A stretch of DNA of 64,000 nucleotides, taken from assembly GCF_026537325.1 (NCBI RefSeq), contig NZ_JAFNMJ010000001.1:744001-808000 (forward strand), in the 5' to 3' direction. This DNA is from Bifidobacterium sp. B4142 (lineage in GTDB: Bacteria; Actinomycetota; Actinomycetes; Actinomycetales; Bifidobacteriaceae). Shown in pieces: positions 36,378-46,194 of the stretch. The notes below the pieces were generated by a model. The model searched no databases and had not been told where the DNA came from. It saw nothing but the letters and a program-made list of their open reading frames with translations. The position numbers and the translations under genes are program-made. Position 1 is the stretch's first letter, and each line of letters begins with the position of its first letter.

Positions 36378-39300
36378 TTACTCGTGTGAAGTATGTAGGA
36401 GTTGCTGCGTTTCTCGCCTATGGCGGCGGGATGCCAGAACCCCACCCATGCCCGTCATGCCGGTGGCCAGGGCCAGCAGAATGCCCTCACCGCCGGCCTG
36501 AGGGAGCACGCCTGCAGGTGTGTACGTGTATCTGAGGGACGTGTCGGTCAGTGTGTTTCCCGCGCCGCCCATCGTGTAGTCCACGCTGACCGTGACCGTG
36601 CCTGGCAGATGTGCAGGCGTGAGCACTGTGACGCTGTTGCTGTTGCTGACAGGAGTCAGATGTGTGCCGGGGCTGGTGTCGAACTTGGCTGCGGCGATCA
36701 CCGGTTGCAGGTTGAACATCACCGACACGGGAGCTAACTTACCGTTAGTGGTGCCGTCGCCGAGCCGACCGTTTCCGTTGTTTCCCCATGCGTACACGTA
36801 TCCGTCACTGCCCACGGCCAGCGAATGCCAGTATCCAGCACTGATCTGTGTGGCTTTTAATCCTTTGCTCGTATCAGTGGGGTTGGCGGGGTCACGCACG
36901 GGCACAGGAACATACGAATCCGTTTTTGTGTTGTTACCGAGCTGACCATACCAGTTGTATCCCCAGGAGTATGCATATCCGTCACTGCCCAGAGCCAGCG
37001 AATGCCAGTATCCGGCGCTGACCTGTGAGGCTTTCAGTCCTTTGCTCGTATCAGTAGGGTTGGCGGGGTCGCACACGCGCACAGGAAAAGGATTTCCACC
37101 GTAGCTGTCGTTGATGGTGTTGTTACCGAGTTGGCCCTTGACGTTCCATCCCCAGGCGTATGCATATCCGTCGCTGCCCACGGCCATTGAATGATCGTAT
37201 CCGGCGCTGATCTGTATGGCTTTCAGCCCTATACTCTCATCAGCAGGGCTGTCGGGAGTGCGCACGAGTACCGGGAAAGGCGAATACTCACTGGAACCGC
37301 TGGTGTTGTTGCCGAGTTGGCCATACCAGTTCCATCCCCAGGCGTATGCGTATCCGTCGCTGCTTAGAGCCAGCGAATGCCAATATCCTGCGCTGACTTG
37401 TACGGCCTTTAGTCCTCTGCTCTCGTCAGTAGGGCTGCCGGGGTCGCGTACGCGCACAGGAACATGCGAATCCGTTTTCGTGTTGTTGCCGAGTTGGCCC
37501 CAATTGTTGTTTCCCCAAGTGTAGACGTATCCGTCGCTGCCCACGGCCAACGAATGCCGACCTCCGGCGCTGACCTGTACGTAGGTGAAATTCGTTGGCA
37601 GATCTGGATACGTCTTGCGATCAGGTTTCTGTACCATGACCGGCGTATATCTGGAGTTTTTGGCCGTCCCGTCGCCGAGCTGGCCATACGTGTTGTCTCC
37701 CCAGGCGTACGCGTTCCCGTCGCTGCCCACAGCCAGGGAGAATGAACCAGTGTTTGAGCTGCTGATCTGGTTGAACTTGATACCGTTTGTATTGGTTGGT
37801 GGGGTAATGGTGGTCCTTTCACCGCCGATTTGGCTGCCCGTATCAGGGCTTATTGTCCATTTGTTTGACGACCAATGTGCAGTAAGTCTGAGGTCCTTGG
37901 TGACGGGCTTGCTGAAGTCGTAGGCGACTTCGCCTATGAACCATCCGTAGAACTGGTAACCAGCGCGCGTCGGGTCGGGGGAGGGCCGCTTCACCCTACC
38001 GTACGGGTAGCCGACTTGCTGGGGTTCCGGTGCCTGGCCTCCTCCGGCTGTATCAAAAGTGACCGTGTGGGTGGAACCCTGTTGGACATCCCTTAACAGC
38101 GGCCGATCGACGGTGTACTTGAGGCTCCTGGTGAATGGCTGGCCATCTTGTCTGCCTGTGATAGTGATGATGACTGGTCCGGGCTTATGGGCTGGAGCTT
38201 CTACCTGCCAGGTGTCGTCTGTTTTGCTGAGCGTCAATGCCTGGCCGCTCATGCTGGCTGATTCTAGTGTGAACGTTGTGATAGTGGCGATTCTTGCAGG
38301 CTTGCCCTGATCACTGTGAGGGTTCAGGCCCCAGGTGAACAAGTTGCCTTGCCCGTCTATGGCAGTGATCCTGCTGCCGGCTTCGGCGGCCTGCATGTAC
38401 TGCTGGCTCCCGTTGTCCATACGCATGGGTGCTTCGCCCGGCTTCCAGGCCCAAAGGTGGCCGTCCGTGTCGGTGATGACGGCCTGGCTATCGTTGGCGC
38501 TGATCGAGTTGGCTTTCATGCGTTCCGGCAGGCTGACCGCTGTCGAACTGGTCGCGCTGTCAGCCAGGTAATTGATCTGCCTTTCTGCGTCCAGGAGGAG
38601 GAACTCTTGGTTGAGGGCTTGGGCTTGGATGATGCGCATGCCCGGGTTTTGTTTGATGCGTTCGGGTTTGATGTTGCCGGTGTTGCTCGTGTCCCAGGTC
38701 CAGGCTTGCCCGTCCGAGTCCAGGGCGAGGATCCGGCTGCTGGAGGCGACGGCTGTGACGGATTGCGTCTTTCCGGGCAGGCTGGTTGCTGCCTGCTCTA
38801 TACATTTCGTGTTCGGGTTCGGGTTCTGACCGGACTGGTAGGTGTGGATCTGTCCTTGCCGGTCAACGGCCAGCAGCCGGTCGTCGTTGATGCTGATGCT
38901 GGTGAATTTGGTGTTCTTGCTGGTCTCGAGGATGGTGGGCGTGGGCTGTCCGTTGGTCCAGGTGTATATCTGCTGGTCGGATCCGAGAGCAGCTTGCCAT
39001 TGGCTGTCGGCTGCGGCCTGCAGGTAGTGGAACCCGTTGGGAGCCTGGGTGGGGAGAGGAAATTGTACGGGTGTGCCGTCTTGCGTCCAGGTGTAGATGT
39101 GGCCGTCCCCGGTCAGACCGATAAACCGGTCTCCTGCGCTTTGGATGCTGGTGTAGTAGGGTTCCCGCGGGCTGGGCAGGTTGATGGTCAGCCGGGCGCC
39201 GGAGGCGGGCCCGTGGTCAGGGCTCAGTGTCCAGTCCGTGATTTTCGTCCATTGGGCTTTCAGGGTGGTGTCCTGGAGGATGGGGGTCTGGAAGTCGAAG

Positions 39301-39778
39301 GGCTGGCCGTCACGTGTCCATCCGTCGAATCGGAAGCCTTGACGTTGCGGGTTCTGTTGCGGGGGAGTGGCGAGGGTGCCGGTTTTCACGGTTGATTGTG
39401 TTGGCTTGCTTTCGTCGGCTGGGTCGAAGCGCACCATGTGCGAAGCTTGATCATCCGTCTTATCGGATGGCTTGGTTGAAGCGGATCCTGTGTTGCCTGG
39501 GCTGCTTGTCGGCGATGACGGGGTGTCCGGGTTTGGTGTGGTGGTGCTTAATGGTGAGGAAGGTGTCAGCGGTGATGGTTTGGGTAGTGGTGTGCTGGTT
39601 GCGTTGCTGGGGAGAGTGCCGGGGGTTTGGTTAGCTACGCGAGGGGTCTGACGACCCCCCCCCCCCCGGTGAGTATGGGAGCGTCCGCCTGGGCGGATGC
39701 GACGCCCAAGCCTGCCAGCAGGCTCATCAGGACGGTCATCATCGCCAGGATGCGACGCAGACGGGAAACCAGATGCAT
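36378..39778 (-). CDS. phase-variable LPxAG-anchored RCC1/InlB-repeat surface protein
   Basis: The start at 39778 gives a signal peptide (MHLVSRLRRILAMMTVLMSL..ASA, residues 1-29), followed six codons later by a run of 13 G. With 13 G the frame hits TAG after 47 residues. With 11 or 14 G it joins the long downstream frame, and 14 gives 1133 residues. That protein has a Pro/Ser/Thr-rich stalk (about 45-110), an InlB/Flg_new-type repeat (FRFDGW..LKAQW), about seven divergent propeller blades (SDQQIYTW, DGQAWTW, DGHLWAW, QGNLFTWG), a second InlB-type repeat (YQFYGWF), six canonical RCC1 repeats (SLAVGSDGYVYAWG..GQLG), an IPT-like strand region, LPQAGGEG, a hydrophobic helix and RRHRR. A sortase-anchored adhesin or carbohydrate-binding protein is likely; the ligand is unknown. 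As assembled the gene is OFF. Confidence 0.85.
36740..37770 (-). repeat. six RCC1 coding repeats, period about 180 bases
   Basis: The word encoding SDGxxYAWG, with flanking (L/M)AxGS and GQLGxxT, recurs six times, near 36800, 36985, 37165, 37350, 37530 and 37720, with high similarity between units. The silent copy has four such units (33265-33820). Near-identical units of this kind readily change number by recombination or slippage. Confidence 0.75.
39655..39667 (-). repeat. G13 homopolymer (contingency) tract
   Basis: Thirteen consecutive C on the given strand are 13 G on the coding strand, six codons after the predicted signal-peptide cleavage site of the RCC1 surface protein. Tracts of this length are prone to slippage in replication. 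The register needed for full-length translation is 3k+2 (11 or 14 G). In the silent paralogue the same site has only six G, in the correct register. Confidence 0.85.
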
Positions 39779-40031
39779 GAAACCAAAACCCCTTCACCAA
39801 ACACCAAGCGGAATCAGAACCGCTTACCGAATAAAGTTCTGTCTGTCGGAAAGCCACCCATTGCTCAACGTCAGTCCGTGCAACAGATTGCACGAATCCT
39901 GACGCAAGCCAGTCGTCTTCTCGACGTCCCCCGCTTTTCACCCTACCACCCAGCCCGCCAACAACACACAAGCCAGGTCCAACCGCCCGGAGACAATGAA
40001 CCCGACTGATCTCAAAGAAAGGAGCCAGCGC

Positions 40032-41411
40032 ATGACCAACCAGGGATACTATCTGCCGGGACTCTACGTTCGGGAGGGGTCCATCCCCGTTCCCTTGGAC
40101 TGGGCGGGCAGTGAACCTGGCGTCTGGCGAGCCGAAGACCATTCGGACCAGGCGGTCATCCGCTGCTTCTACCGCGTGGTCTGCGCACCCGAGCACATCC
40201 ACGACGACCTGCCGCTGCTGGTCTACCTGCAGGGCGGACCCGGCTCGGGCGCCCCACGGCCGCTGAACGCCACTGCCGACGGGTGGATGGCCGAGGCTTT
40301 ACGCCACTTCAGCATTGTCCTGCCCGACCAGCGGGGTACAGGCCGGTCCAGCGCCATCGACGGCTCCACCATGGCCTCCCTAGGCGAGCCCCGGGCCCAG
40401 GCCGACTATCTGAAGCATTTTCTGGCGGACTCCATCATCCGGGACTTCGAGCACCTGCGTCGTACGGTCTTCGCCGGCCGTCCCTGGGTGGCCCTTGGAC
40501 AGAGTTTCGGCGGCTTCCTGACCCTGGCCTACCTGTCGAACTTCCCGCAAGGGCTTGCTGCGGCCTTCACTGCCGGGGGCGTGCCGCACATCCTCACGGA
40601 TGCCTATGAGCTCTTCTCCCACACATTCGCCAAAATGGCCCAACGGTCCCAGGCTTTCTACCAGCGCTATCCGGGGGATCAAGACCGTGTGGCAGCTATT
40701 GCCGACCGGCTGGCCCAGGGCGATGTGGTCCTGCCCGGCGGCGACCCCCTGAGTGTGGAGCGGCTGCAGACTCTGGGCGCGGACCTGGGCAAGAGCGGCG
40801 GGTTCGAGCGCCTTCACTGGCTGCTGGACACGGCCTTCCTGGATGGCGACGGCAGCCTGCCCGTTTCCAGTGCTAGCAGCTCCCGGGCCACCCTCTCGCA
40901 GACTTTCCTGGAGGGGGTGCGGGCGGCCACCTCGGTCAGCCCGCTCTACTGGCCCCTGCAGGAGTTCATCTACGCCGACGGGAACTGCGGCCCCCTGCGC
41001 TGGGCAGGGCAGCGGGTGCGCGACACCCGCCCCGAATTCGACACCGCTGCCCGCCCGCTCATGTTCACCGGGGAGGCGATCTTCCCCTGGATGTTCGAGC
41101 AGGAGGCGGCCCTGCGCCCCTTCGGCCCGGCGGTCAGCCTGCTCATGGAGGAGGGTTCCTGGGGTCACCTGTACGATCCCGAGCGCCTGGCCGACAATCA
41201 GGTTCCCCTGCAGGCCGCGGTCTATGCCGACGACCTTTATGTGCCCTCCGAGCTCCAGCTGGACACTCTCTCGCGCGTGGGCCACGCCCATGCCTGGGTG
41301 ACCAACGAGTTCGAGCACGACGGCCTGCACGGGGACAGGGTCTTCGCCCACCTCTACCGGCTGGCCCTGGGGCGCGGCGATCTGGAGGGGCTCTTCCCGG
41401 CGCGCGGCTAG
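40032..41411 (+). CDS. S33-family alpha/beta hydrolase (proline iminopeptidase-like)
   Basis: The protein has 459 residues from the ATG at 40032, preceded by AAAGGAG seven bases upstream; an earlier ATG at 39996 lacks this. Motifs of the prolyl aminopeptidase family are GGPGSGAPRP (oxyanion loop), PDQRGTGRSS, GQSFGGFLTLAY with nucleophile Ser, and a C-terminal His in FEHDGLHGDR. It probably releases N-terminal Pro or other residues from short peptides in the cytoplasm. It is divergent from the RCC1 surface protein gene; the shared upstream region is about 250 bases. proC follows after 10 bases, which fits a proline-related pair. Confidence 0.88.
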   Translation: MTNQGYYLPGLYVREGSIPVPLDWAGSEPGVWRAEDHSDQAVIRCFYRVVCAPEHIHDDLPLLVYLQGGPGSGAPRPLNATADGWMAEALRHFSIVLPDQRGTGRSSAIDGSTMASLGEPRAQADYLKHFLADSIIRDFEHLRRTVFAGRPWVALGQSFGGFLTLAYLSNFPQGLAAAFTAGGVPHILTDAYELFSHTFAKMAQRSQAFYQRYPGDQDRVAAIADRLAQGDVVLPGGDPLSVERLQTLGADLGKSGGFERLHWLLDTAFLDGDGSLPVSSASSSRATLSQTFLEGVRAATSVSPLYWPLQEFIYADGNCGPLRWAGQRVRDTRPEFDTAARPLMFTGEAIFPWMFEQEAALRPFGPAVSLLMEEGSWGHLYDPERLADNQVPLQAAVYADDLYVPSELQLDTLSRVGHAHAWVTNEFEHDGLHGDRVFAHLYRLALGRGDLEGLFPARG

Positions 41412-41421
41412 ACTTGAGGGC

Positions 41422-42225
41422 ATGAACACGGACTCATTGACTCTCGGATTCATCGGATACGGCAACATGGCCCAGGCCATGGCCCAGGGGCTGGTCGACG
41501 CTGGTGTGCTGCCCGGCGGCCGGATTGTGGCCTGCGCAGCCCACTATGACCGGCTGGTGGGGCGTGCGGCGCAGCTGGGTGTGCGGCCCATGCACTCAGG
41601 CACCGAGGTGGCTGCGGCCGCCGACCTGGTGGTTCTGGCCGTCAAACCGGGGCAGGTGGCCCAGGTCTGCGAGCCTATCCGCCATGAGCTGGCTGACCCG
41701 GATCGCATGGTCCTCTCGGTGGTGGGCGGCATGACCCTTGAGGACTATGCCGACATTCTGGCGGAGGGCACCCACCTGATCTGCGCCGTTCCCAACACCC
41801 CCATTTCAGTAGGGCAAGGGATTCTGATCACCCAGGAGGACGACACCCTGACCGACCAGCAGCGGGAGCTCTTTACCCGGGTCTTCGACCCGGTGGCCAT
41901 GATCGAGCGGCTGCCCCGGGAGCTGGTCTCGGTGGGCACGACCATCGCCGGATGCGCGCCCGCCTACACGGCCATGTACATGGAGGCCTTGGCCGATGCC
42001 GGGGTGGAGCATGGGCTGCCCAGGCAGGCGGCCTACCGGCTGGCGGCGCGAATGGTGGAGGGGACAGGAGCCCTCTACATGTCCACCGGCACCAACCCCG
42101 GGGCCATGAAGGACGCGGTCTGCTCGCCGGGCGGAACCACCATCAAGGGGGTCGCCTCCTTGGAGAAGCACGGCTTCCGTGGAGCGGTCATCGAAGCCAT
42201 CGATGCGGTGGAGCGCGGCGACTGA
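41422..42225 (+). CDS. proC: pyrroline-5-carboxylate reductase
   Basis: The protein has 267 residues, normal for the family. The N-terminal NAD(P) fold begins LGFIGYGNMAQAMAQGL. VVLAVKPGQV and VVGGMTLEDYA follow. AVPNTPISVGQG and the C-terminal NPGAMKDAVCSPGGTTIKGV match the P5CR signature around the active site. It catalyses the last step of proline synthesis. It follows the S33 peptidase gene closely and precedes ychF by 57 bases. Confidence 0.93.
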   Translation: MNTDSLTLGFIGYGNMAQAMAQGLVDAGVLPGGRIVACAAHYDRLVGRAAQLGVRPMHSGTEVAAAADLVVLAVKPGQVAQVCEPIRHELADPDRMVLSVVGGMTLEDYADILAEGTHLICAVPNTPISVGQGILITQEDDTLTDQQRELFTRVFDPVAMIERLPRELVSVGTTIAGCAPAYTAMYMEALADAGVEHGLPRQAAYRLAARMVEGTGALYMSTGTNPGAMKDAVCSPGGTTIKGVASLEKHGFRGAVIEAIDAVERGD

Positions 42226-42282
42226 GCCTGCCATCCTGAGGGGAGCCACGCCGGGGGCAGTCCGGGCAATAGACTGGTGGAT

Positions 42283-43389
42283 ATGTCGTTAACCATAGGA
42301 ATCGTCGGGCTGCCCAACGTCGGCAAGTCCACACTCTTCAACGCCCTCACCCGCAACAACGTTTTGGCGGAGAACTACCCTTTCGCCACCATCGAGCCCA
42401 ACACCGGCATCGTGCCCCTGCCCGACGACCGGCTGCCCGTCTTGGCTAAGTTGGTCCACACAGACAAGATTGTGCCCGCCACGGTCACCTTCGTGGACAT
42501 CGCCGGCATCGTCAAGGGGGCCTCGGAGGGGGAGGGGCTCGGCAACCAGTTCCTGGCCAACATCCGCGAGGCCGACGCCATCTGCGAGGTGGTACGCGCC
42601 TTCAATGACGACGATATCGTCCACGTCAACGGCAAGGTGGATCCGGCCGACGACATCGACACCATCAACACCGAACTGATCCTGGCCGACATGCAGACCA
42701 TCGACAAGGCCCTGCCCAAGCTGGAGAAGGACCAGCGCGGGGGCAAGATCAAGCCTGCCTACCTGGACACCGTCCGCAAGGCCAAGGAGATTCTGGGCCA
42801 GGGTCGCACCATCGACCAGGCGGCCAAGGCCGGTGACATCGACAAGGACGAGCTCTACGACCTGCATCTGATGACCGCCAAGCCATTCATATACGTCTTC
42901 AACGTGGACGACGACGAGCTGCAGAACGAGGACTTGAAGAAGCAGCTGGCCGACTCCGTGGCTCCCGCGCCTGCCATCTTCCTCAACGCCCAGTTCGAGT
43001 CCGAGCTGACCGAGCTTGACGAGGCGGACGCCCGCGAGATGCTGACCGATGCCGGGCTTACGGAGTCCGGCCTGGACCAGTTGGCCCGGGTGGGCTTCGA
43101 CATTCTTGGCCTGCAGACCTTCCTGACCGCCGGGGTCAAAGAGGTGCGCGCTTGGCAGATCCACCAGGGCTGGACCGCCCCGCAGGCTGCCGGTGTCATC
43201 CACACCGACTTCGAGAAGGGTTTCATCAAGGCCGAGGTGGTCTCCTACGACGACTTCGTGGCCGCCGACGGCTCCTACGCCAAGGTGCGCGAGGAGGGCA
43301 AGATGCGCCTTGAGGGCAAGGACTACGTCATGCAGGACGGCGACATCGTAGAGTTCAAGACCGGCATACCCTCCGGTTCCAAGAAGTGA
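42283..43389 (+). CDS. ychF: redox-regulated/ribosome-binding ATPase YchF (Obg family)
   Basis: The protein has 368 residues from the ATG at 42283 (MSLTIGIVGLPNVGKST); a GTG two codons upstream is less likely. The P-loop is GLPNVGKST, followed by switch II DIAGIVKGASEGEGLGN, where YchF lacks the usual catalytic residue, then a coiled-coil insertion (about 130-200), FNVDDDELQNED and a C-terminal TGS domain (AWQIHQGWTAPQAAGVIH). YchF prefers ATP and associates with ribosomes. The stop overlaps the next gene's GTG start by four bases. Confidence 0.93.
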   Translation: MSLTIGIVGLPNVGKSTLFNALTRNNVLAENYPFATIEPNTGIVPLPDDRLPVLAKLVHTDKIVPATVTFVDIAGIVKGASEGEGLGNQFLANIREADAICEVVRAFNDDDIVHVNGKVDPADDIDTINTELILADMQTIDKALPKLEKDQRGGKIKPAYLDTVRKAKEILGQGRTIDQAAKAGDIDKDELYDLHLMTAKPFIYVFNVDDDELQNEDLKKQLADSVAPAPAIFLNAQFESELTELDEADAREMLTDAGLTESGLDQLARVGFDILGLQTFLTAGVKEVRAWQIHQGWTAPQAAGVIHTDFEKGFIKAEVVSYDDFVAADGSYAKVREEGKMRLEGKDYVMQDGDIVEFKTGIPSGSKK

Positions 43390-44186
43390 GCGCCAAGCCA
43401 GGGTTCGCCATTCGCCGGGGTCGTGGGCTGCCGCTGATCTTTGCGCATGGGTCCGGTGTGGACCACCACATCTTCGACGACCTGGATCCCGTATTCGAGC
43501 GGGTGGGCGGCTTCGAGCGGATCTATCTGGACCAGCCCGGCTTCGGCCGCACGCCGCCCGACCCGTCCATCCTCGACCTGGACGGTCTGGCCCGGTGGCT
43601 GAATGACCAGGTGGACATTTTCAGTGGCGGTGGCCCTTTCGCCTTGGTGGGCAACTCCATGGGCGGGCTGCTCAGCCGTCATGCCGCCGCCGGTCGACTG
43701 GAGCGCTGCCGGGGGATGGCCCTGCTCTCCTCGGTGGTCGACCCTGTGACCGCCCACAGGCGCCTGCCCCCACGTCAGGTGCTGATCCGGGACGACCAGG
43801 GACTGGCCGACGTGGACGAGTTCACCAGGCATGCCTACCGGCAGATGGCCGTGGTGGAGTCCCGGAAGCACCTGGAGGCCTACCAACGGACCATCATGCC
43901 CGGTATTCGTTCTGCCGATGCCGATACGGTGGCTCGAATGGAGGGGCACTATCAGCTGGATATGGACTTCGACCAGGTCTGGTCCGGATTCATGGCCCCT
44001 GTGCTCTTTGTCTGTGGACGCCAGGACGACCGTGTGGGCTACCTGGACCAGTTCGACCTGGCCTGCCGCTTCCCTCGAGCCTCCTACTCGGTGCTGGATC
44101 GGGCCGGCCATAATGTGCAGATCGAGCAGAACGCCTTGGTTTGTGACCTGCTGGAGGACTGGGCCAGGCAGGTGCTGAAAGGCTGA
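43386..44186 (+). CDS. alpha/beta hydrolase
   Basis: The protein has 266 residues starting at GTG 43386, overlapping the ychF stop as GTGA. The fold is indicated by PLIFAHGSGVDHHIF, DQPGFGRTPPD, VGNSMGGLLSRHAA (nucleophile Ser), a late Asp in CGRQDDRVGY and His in GPAGHNVQIEQ-type context (RAGHNVQIEQN). Similar proteins include C-C bond hydrolases and esterases, and the substrate cannot be told. Translation is probably coupled to ychF. Confidence 0.82.
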   Translation: MSAKPGFAIRRGRGLPLIFAHGSGVDHHIFDDLDPVFERVGGFERIYLDQPGFGRTPPDPSILDLDGLARWLNDQVDIFSGGGPFALVGNSMGGLLSRHAAAGRLERCRGMALLSSVVDPVTAHRRLPPRQVLIRDDQGLADVDEFTRHAYRQMAVVESRKHLEAYQRTIMPGIRSADADTVARMEGHYQLDMDFDQVWSGFMAPVLFVCGRQDDRVGYLDQFDLACRFPRASYSVLDRAGHNVQIEQNALVCDLLEDWARQVLKG

Positions 44187-44240
44187 GTCTCTCCCGGTTT
44201 CGTCTGCCATTACAATGAACTGTGCATACAGGTTCGTTCA

Positions 44241-45032
44241 ATGGCGACGAAGGGGAAGGACATGGCTGTCTGGGGATTGGATGGCGAACGCCTTAAGCGG
44301 CGTGCGCTCGCCATGCTCCGTTGGTTGCAGGACCCTGTCCGCCGCACGCCTGTGGTAGTGACAAGCGCCCTGCTGACGCTGTTGCTGACAGTCCTGATCG
44401 TCAACCTGTTCCAGCCGGTGGATGCGGCTCATGCGGAACGAACCACAGCTGCGAGCGCTTCGAGCACATCCACCGTTTCGGTCAGACGATTCCCCAAGGC
44501 ACATCATCCCGGCAAATCTGCCTCCTCCTCTTCATCAACCACAAAGAATCAGACAAAGCAGCAGAAGCCAGACCCTGCTGCTACTTCCGCTCATCCTGTC
44601 GATTGGCTCAAGCCTTCCGAGCAGGTTGATTACCCGGATCCTGCAGCCCATCCTGGCCTATCCTTGGAGGTCAGCCTTCAGGACCAGCGGGTCTATGTGC
44701 GCGACGGGTCTGAACTGCTCTACTCCATGTACGCCTCGACGGGCATGGATGACTCCACGCCCAGGGGTAGCTTCCGCATCCAGGCCGAGCGCGGCGACCA
44801 CTTCTACAATCCCGGCGAGGGGATGGGCGCCCGCTACTACACCAGTTTTCTGAACCACGGGGTCTTCCTCTTCCATTCGGTTCCCACCGATTCCAAGGGC
44901 GGATACATCAAGGAGGAGGCCGATATGCTGGGCATCCGCCCTGGCTCCCACGGCTGCATCCGACTGACGGTGCCCGACGCTCGATGGATCATGCAGTCCG
45001 TGCCCACCGGCACGCCCGTCCTGGTCAAGTGA
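44241..45032 (+). CDS. L,D-transpeptidase (YkuD domain), membrane-anchored
   Basis: The protein has 263 residues. A basic cytoplasmic head (1-36) leads to a membrane segment at about 38-58 (VVVTSALLTLLLTVLIVNLF), a Ser/Thr/Lys linker (65-120) and a YkuD domain from about 130 to the end, with HSVPTDSKGGY, then SHGCIRLTVPDARW containing catalytic His and Cys. It should form 3-3 peptidoglycan cross-links or attach proteins outside the membrane. The ATG at 44262 (after GGGGAAGGAC) is an alternative start. Confidence 0.88.
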   Translation: MATKGKDMAVWGLDGERLKRRALAMLRWLQDPVRRTPVVVTSALLTLLLTVLIVNLFQPVDAAHAERTTAASASSTSTVSVRRFPKAHHPGKSASSSSSTTKNQTKQQKPDPAATSAHPVDWLKPSEQVDYPDPAAHPGLSLEVSLQDQRVYVRDGSELLYSMYASTGMDDSTPRGSFRIQAERGDHFYNPGEGMGARYYTSFLNHGVFLFHSVPTDSKGGYIKEEADMLGIRPGSHGCIRLTVPDARWIMQSVPTGTPVLVK

Positions 45033-45152
45033 ATCCAGTCGGTGCCGGAACAGCTGCGTCCAAAATGTGACCATTCGCCGTCGTGCCTGCCCTCGGTTTT
45101 CTAACTTTGCCCTACCACAGAGAGAGCTATCGAGAGGAAGTGGTCAGGAATA

Positions 45153-46160
45153 ATGCAAAAGGTGCAGCGGTTCAGTGACTGGTTGACTAAGTGGTTCATC
45201 CTGGTGGTCCTAGCCTGGGCCGCCATGAATTTCTTCGTCCCGCAGATGAGCATTTGGGCCCGCAGCTACACCAACTACTTCCTGAGCATTATCCTCTTCG
45301 GTATGGGGCTGACCCTGAGCCTGGACGATTTCAAGCGAATCATCAAAATGCCGCTCATGGTCATCGTCGGCACCGTGGCCCACTACCTGATCATGCCCCT
45401 GTTGGCCGTGCTGCTCTGCCGCATCTTCCGCTTGGACGGCATGATCGCCGTGGGAGTCATCCTGGTGGGCTGCTGCCCCTCGGGGACCTCCTCCAACGTC
45501 ATGTCCTATCTGTCGCGCGGCGATGTGGCCCTGGACGTGTCAATAGGCCTGCTCTCCACCCTGTGTGCGCCCTTCATGATCCCCATGCTGATGAACCTGC
45601 TGGCCAGCCAGTATGTGGCCATCCCTACCAAGCAGCTCTTCCTGACCGCCCTTGAGGTTGTGCTGATCCCTATCGCCCTGGGCCTGGCCGTCCACGCCTT
45701 ATTCAAGGAAAAGGTGCAGAAGGTGACCGTGGCTCTGCCGGCAGTCTCGCAGATCGCCATCCTGGTCATCATCGGCGTGGTCGTCTCCGTCAACCACGCC
45801 AAGCTCTTCACCGCCGCCACCGCCCTGGTCCTGCCGGTGGTCATGCTCCACAACCTGTGCGGGTACGGGCTGGGCTTCCTCTTCAGCCGGCTCATGTACC
45901 GCATCTACCCGAAGGGGTTCCGCTACGCCCAGCAGAAGGCCATCACCTTCGAGGTGGGCATGCAGGATTCAGGACTGGGCGCGACCCTGGCCCTGCAGGC
46001 CTTCGCCGCCGACCCGATTGTGGCCATCCCGTCCACTTTCTTCAGCGTCTGGCACAACATCTCCGGTTCGGTGCTGTCCGCCTGGTGGCGTCGGCATGAC
46101 GACCGGCTGGGGATTGCTGCCGACTCCGCCCAGGGTCGTCCCGAGTCGGCTCGTGCCTGA
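45153..46160 (+). CDS. bile acid:sodium symporter (BASS) family transporter
   Basis: The protein has 335 residues with about nine to ten hydrophobic segments from residue 15 to 310. The family signature GCCPSGTSSNVMSYLSRGDVALDVSI is present around residues 106-131 and holds sodium-site residues. FEVGMQDSGLGATLALQ is the second conserved crossing. Members transport bile acids, keto-pantoate/pantothenate precursors or other organic anions, so the substrate is open. AGGAAT precedes the ATG. It converges on the fluC genes with a 34-base gap. Confidence 0.85.
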   Translation: MQKVQRFSDWLTKWFILVVLAWAAMNFFVPQMSIWARSYTNYFLSIILFGMGLTLSLDDFKRIIKMPLMVIVGTVAHYLIMPLLAVLLCRIFRLDGMIAVGVILVGCCPSGTSSNVMSYLSRGDVALDVSIGLLSTLCAPFMIPMLMNLLASQYVAIPTKQLFLTALEVVLIPIALGLAVHALFKEKVQKVTVALPAVSQIAILVIIGVVVSVNHAKLFTAATALVLPVVMLHNLCGYGLGFLFSRLMYRIYPKGFRYAQQKAITFEVGMQDSGLGATLALQAFAADPIVAIPSTFFSVWHNISGSVLSAWWRRHDDRLGIAADSAQGRPESARA

Positions 46161-46194
46161 TTCTCGAACACCTTTCTTGCTGGCTGGGTCTCTG

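Larger units (their letters stand above)
36261..39995. repeat. right copy of tandem segmental duplication
   Basis: This is the partner of 32731-36060. It ends near 39995, just before the S33 peptidase gene, where its sequence (GGAGACAATGAACC) still resembles the left unit's end (GTGACAATAATCATCC). The direct orientation and high identity allow deletion, amplification or gene conversion by homologous recombination. Confidence 0.8.
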
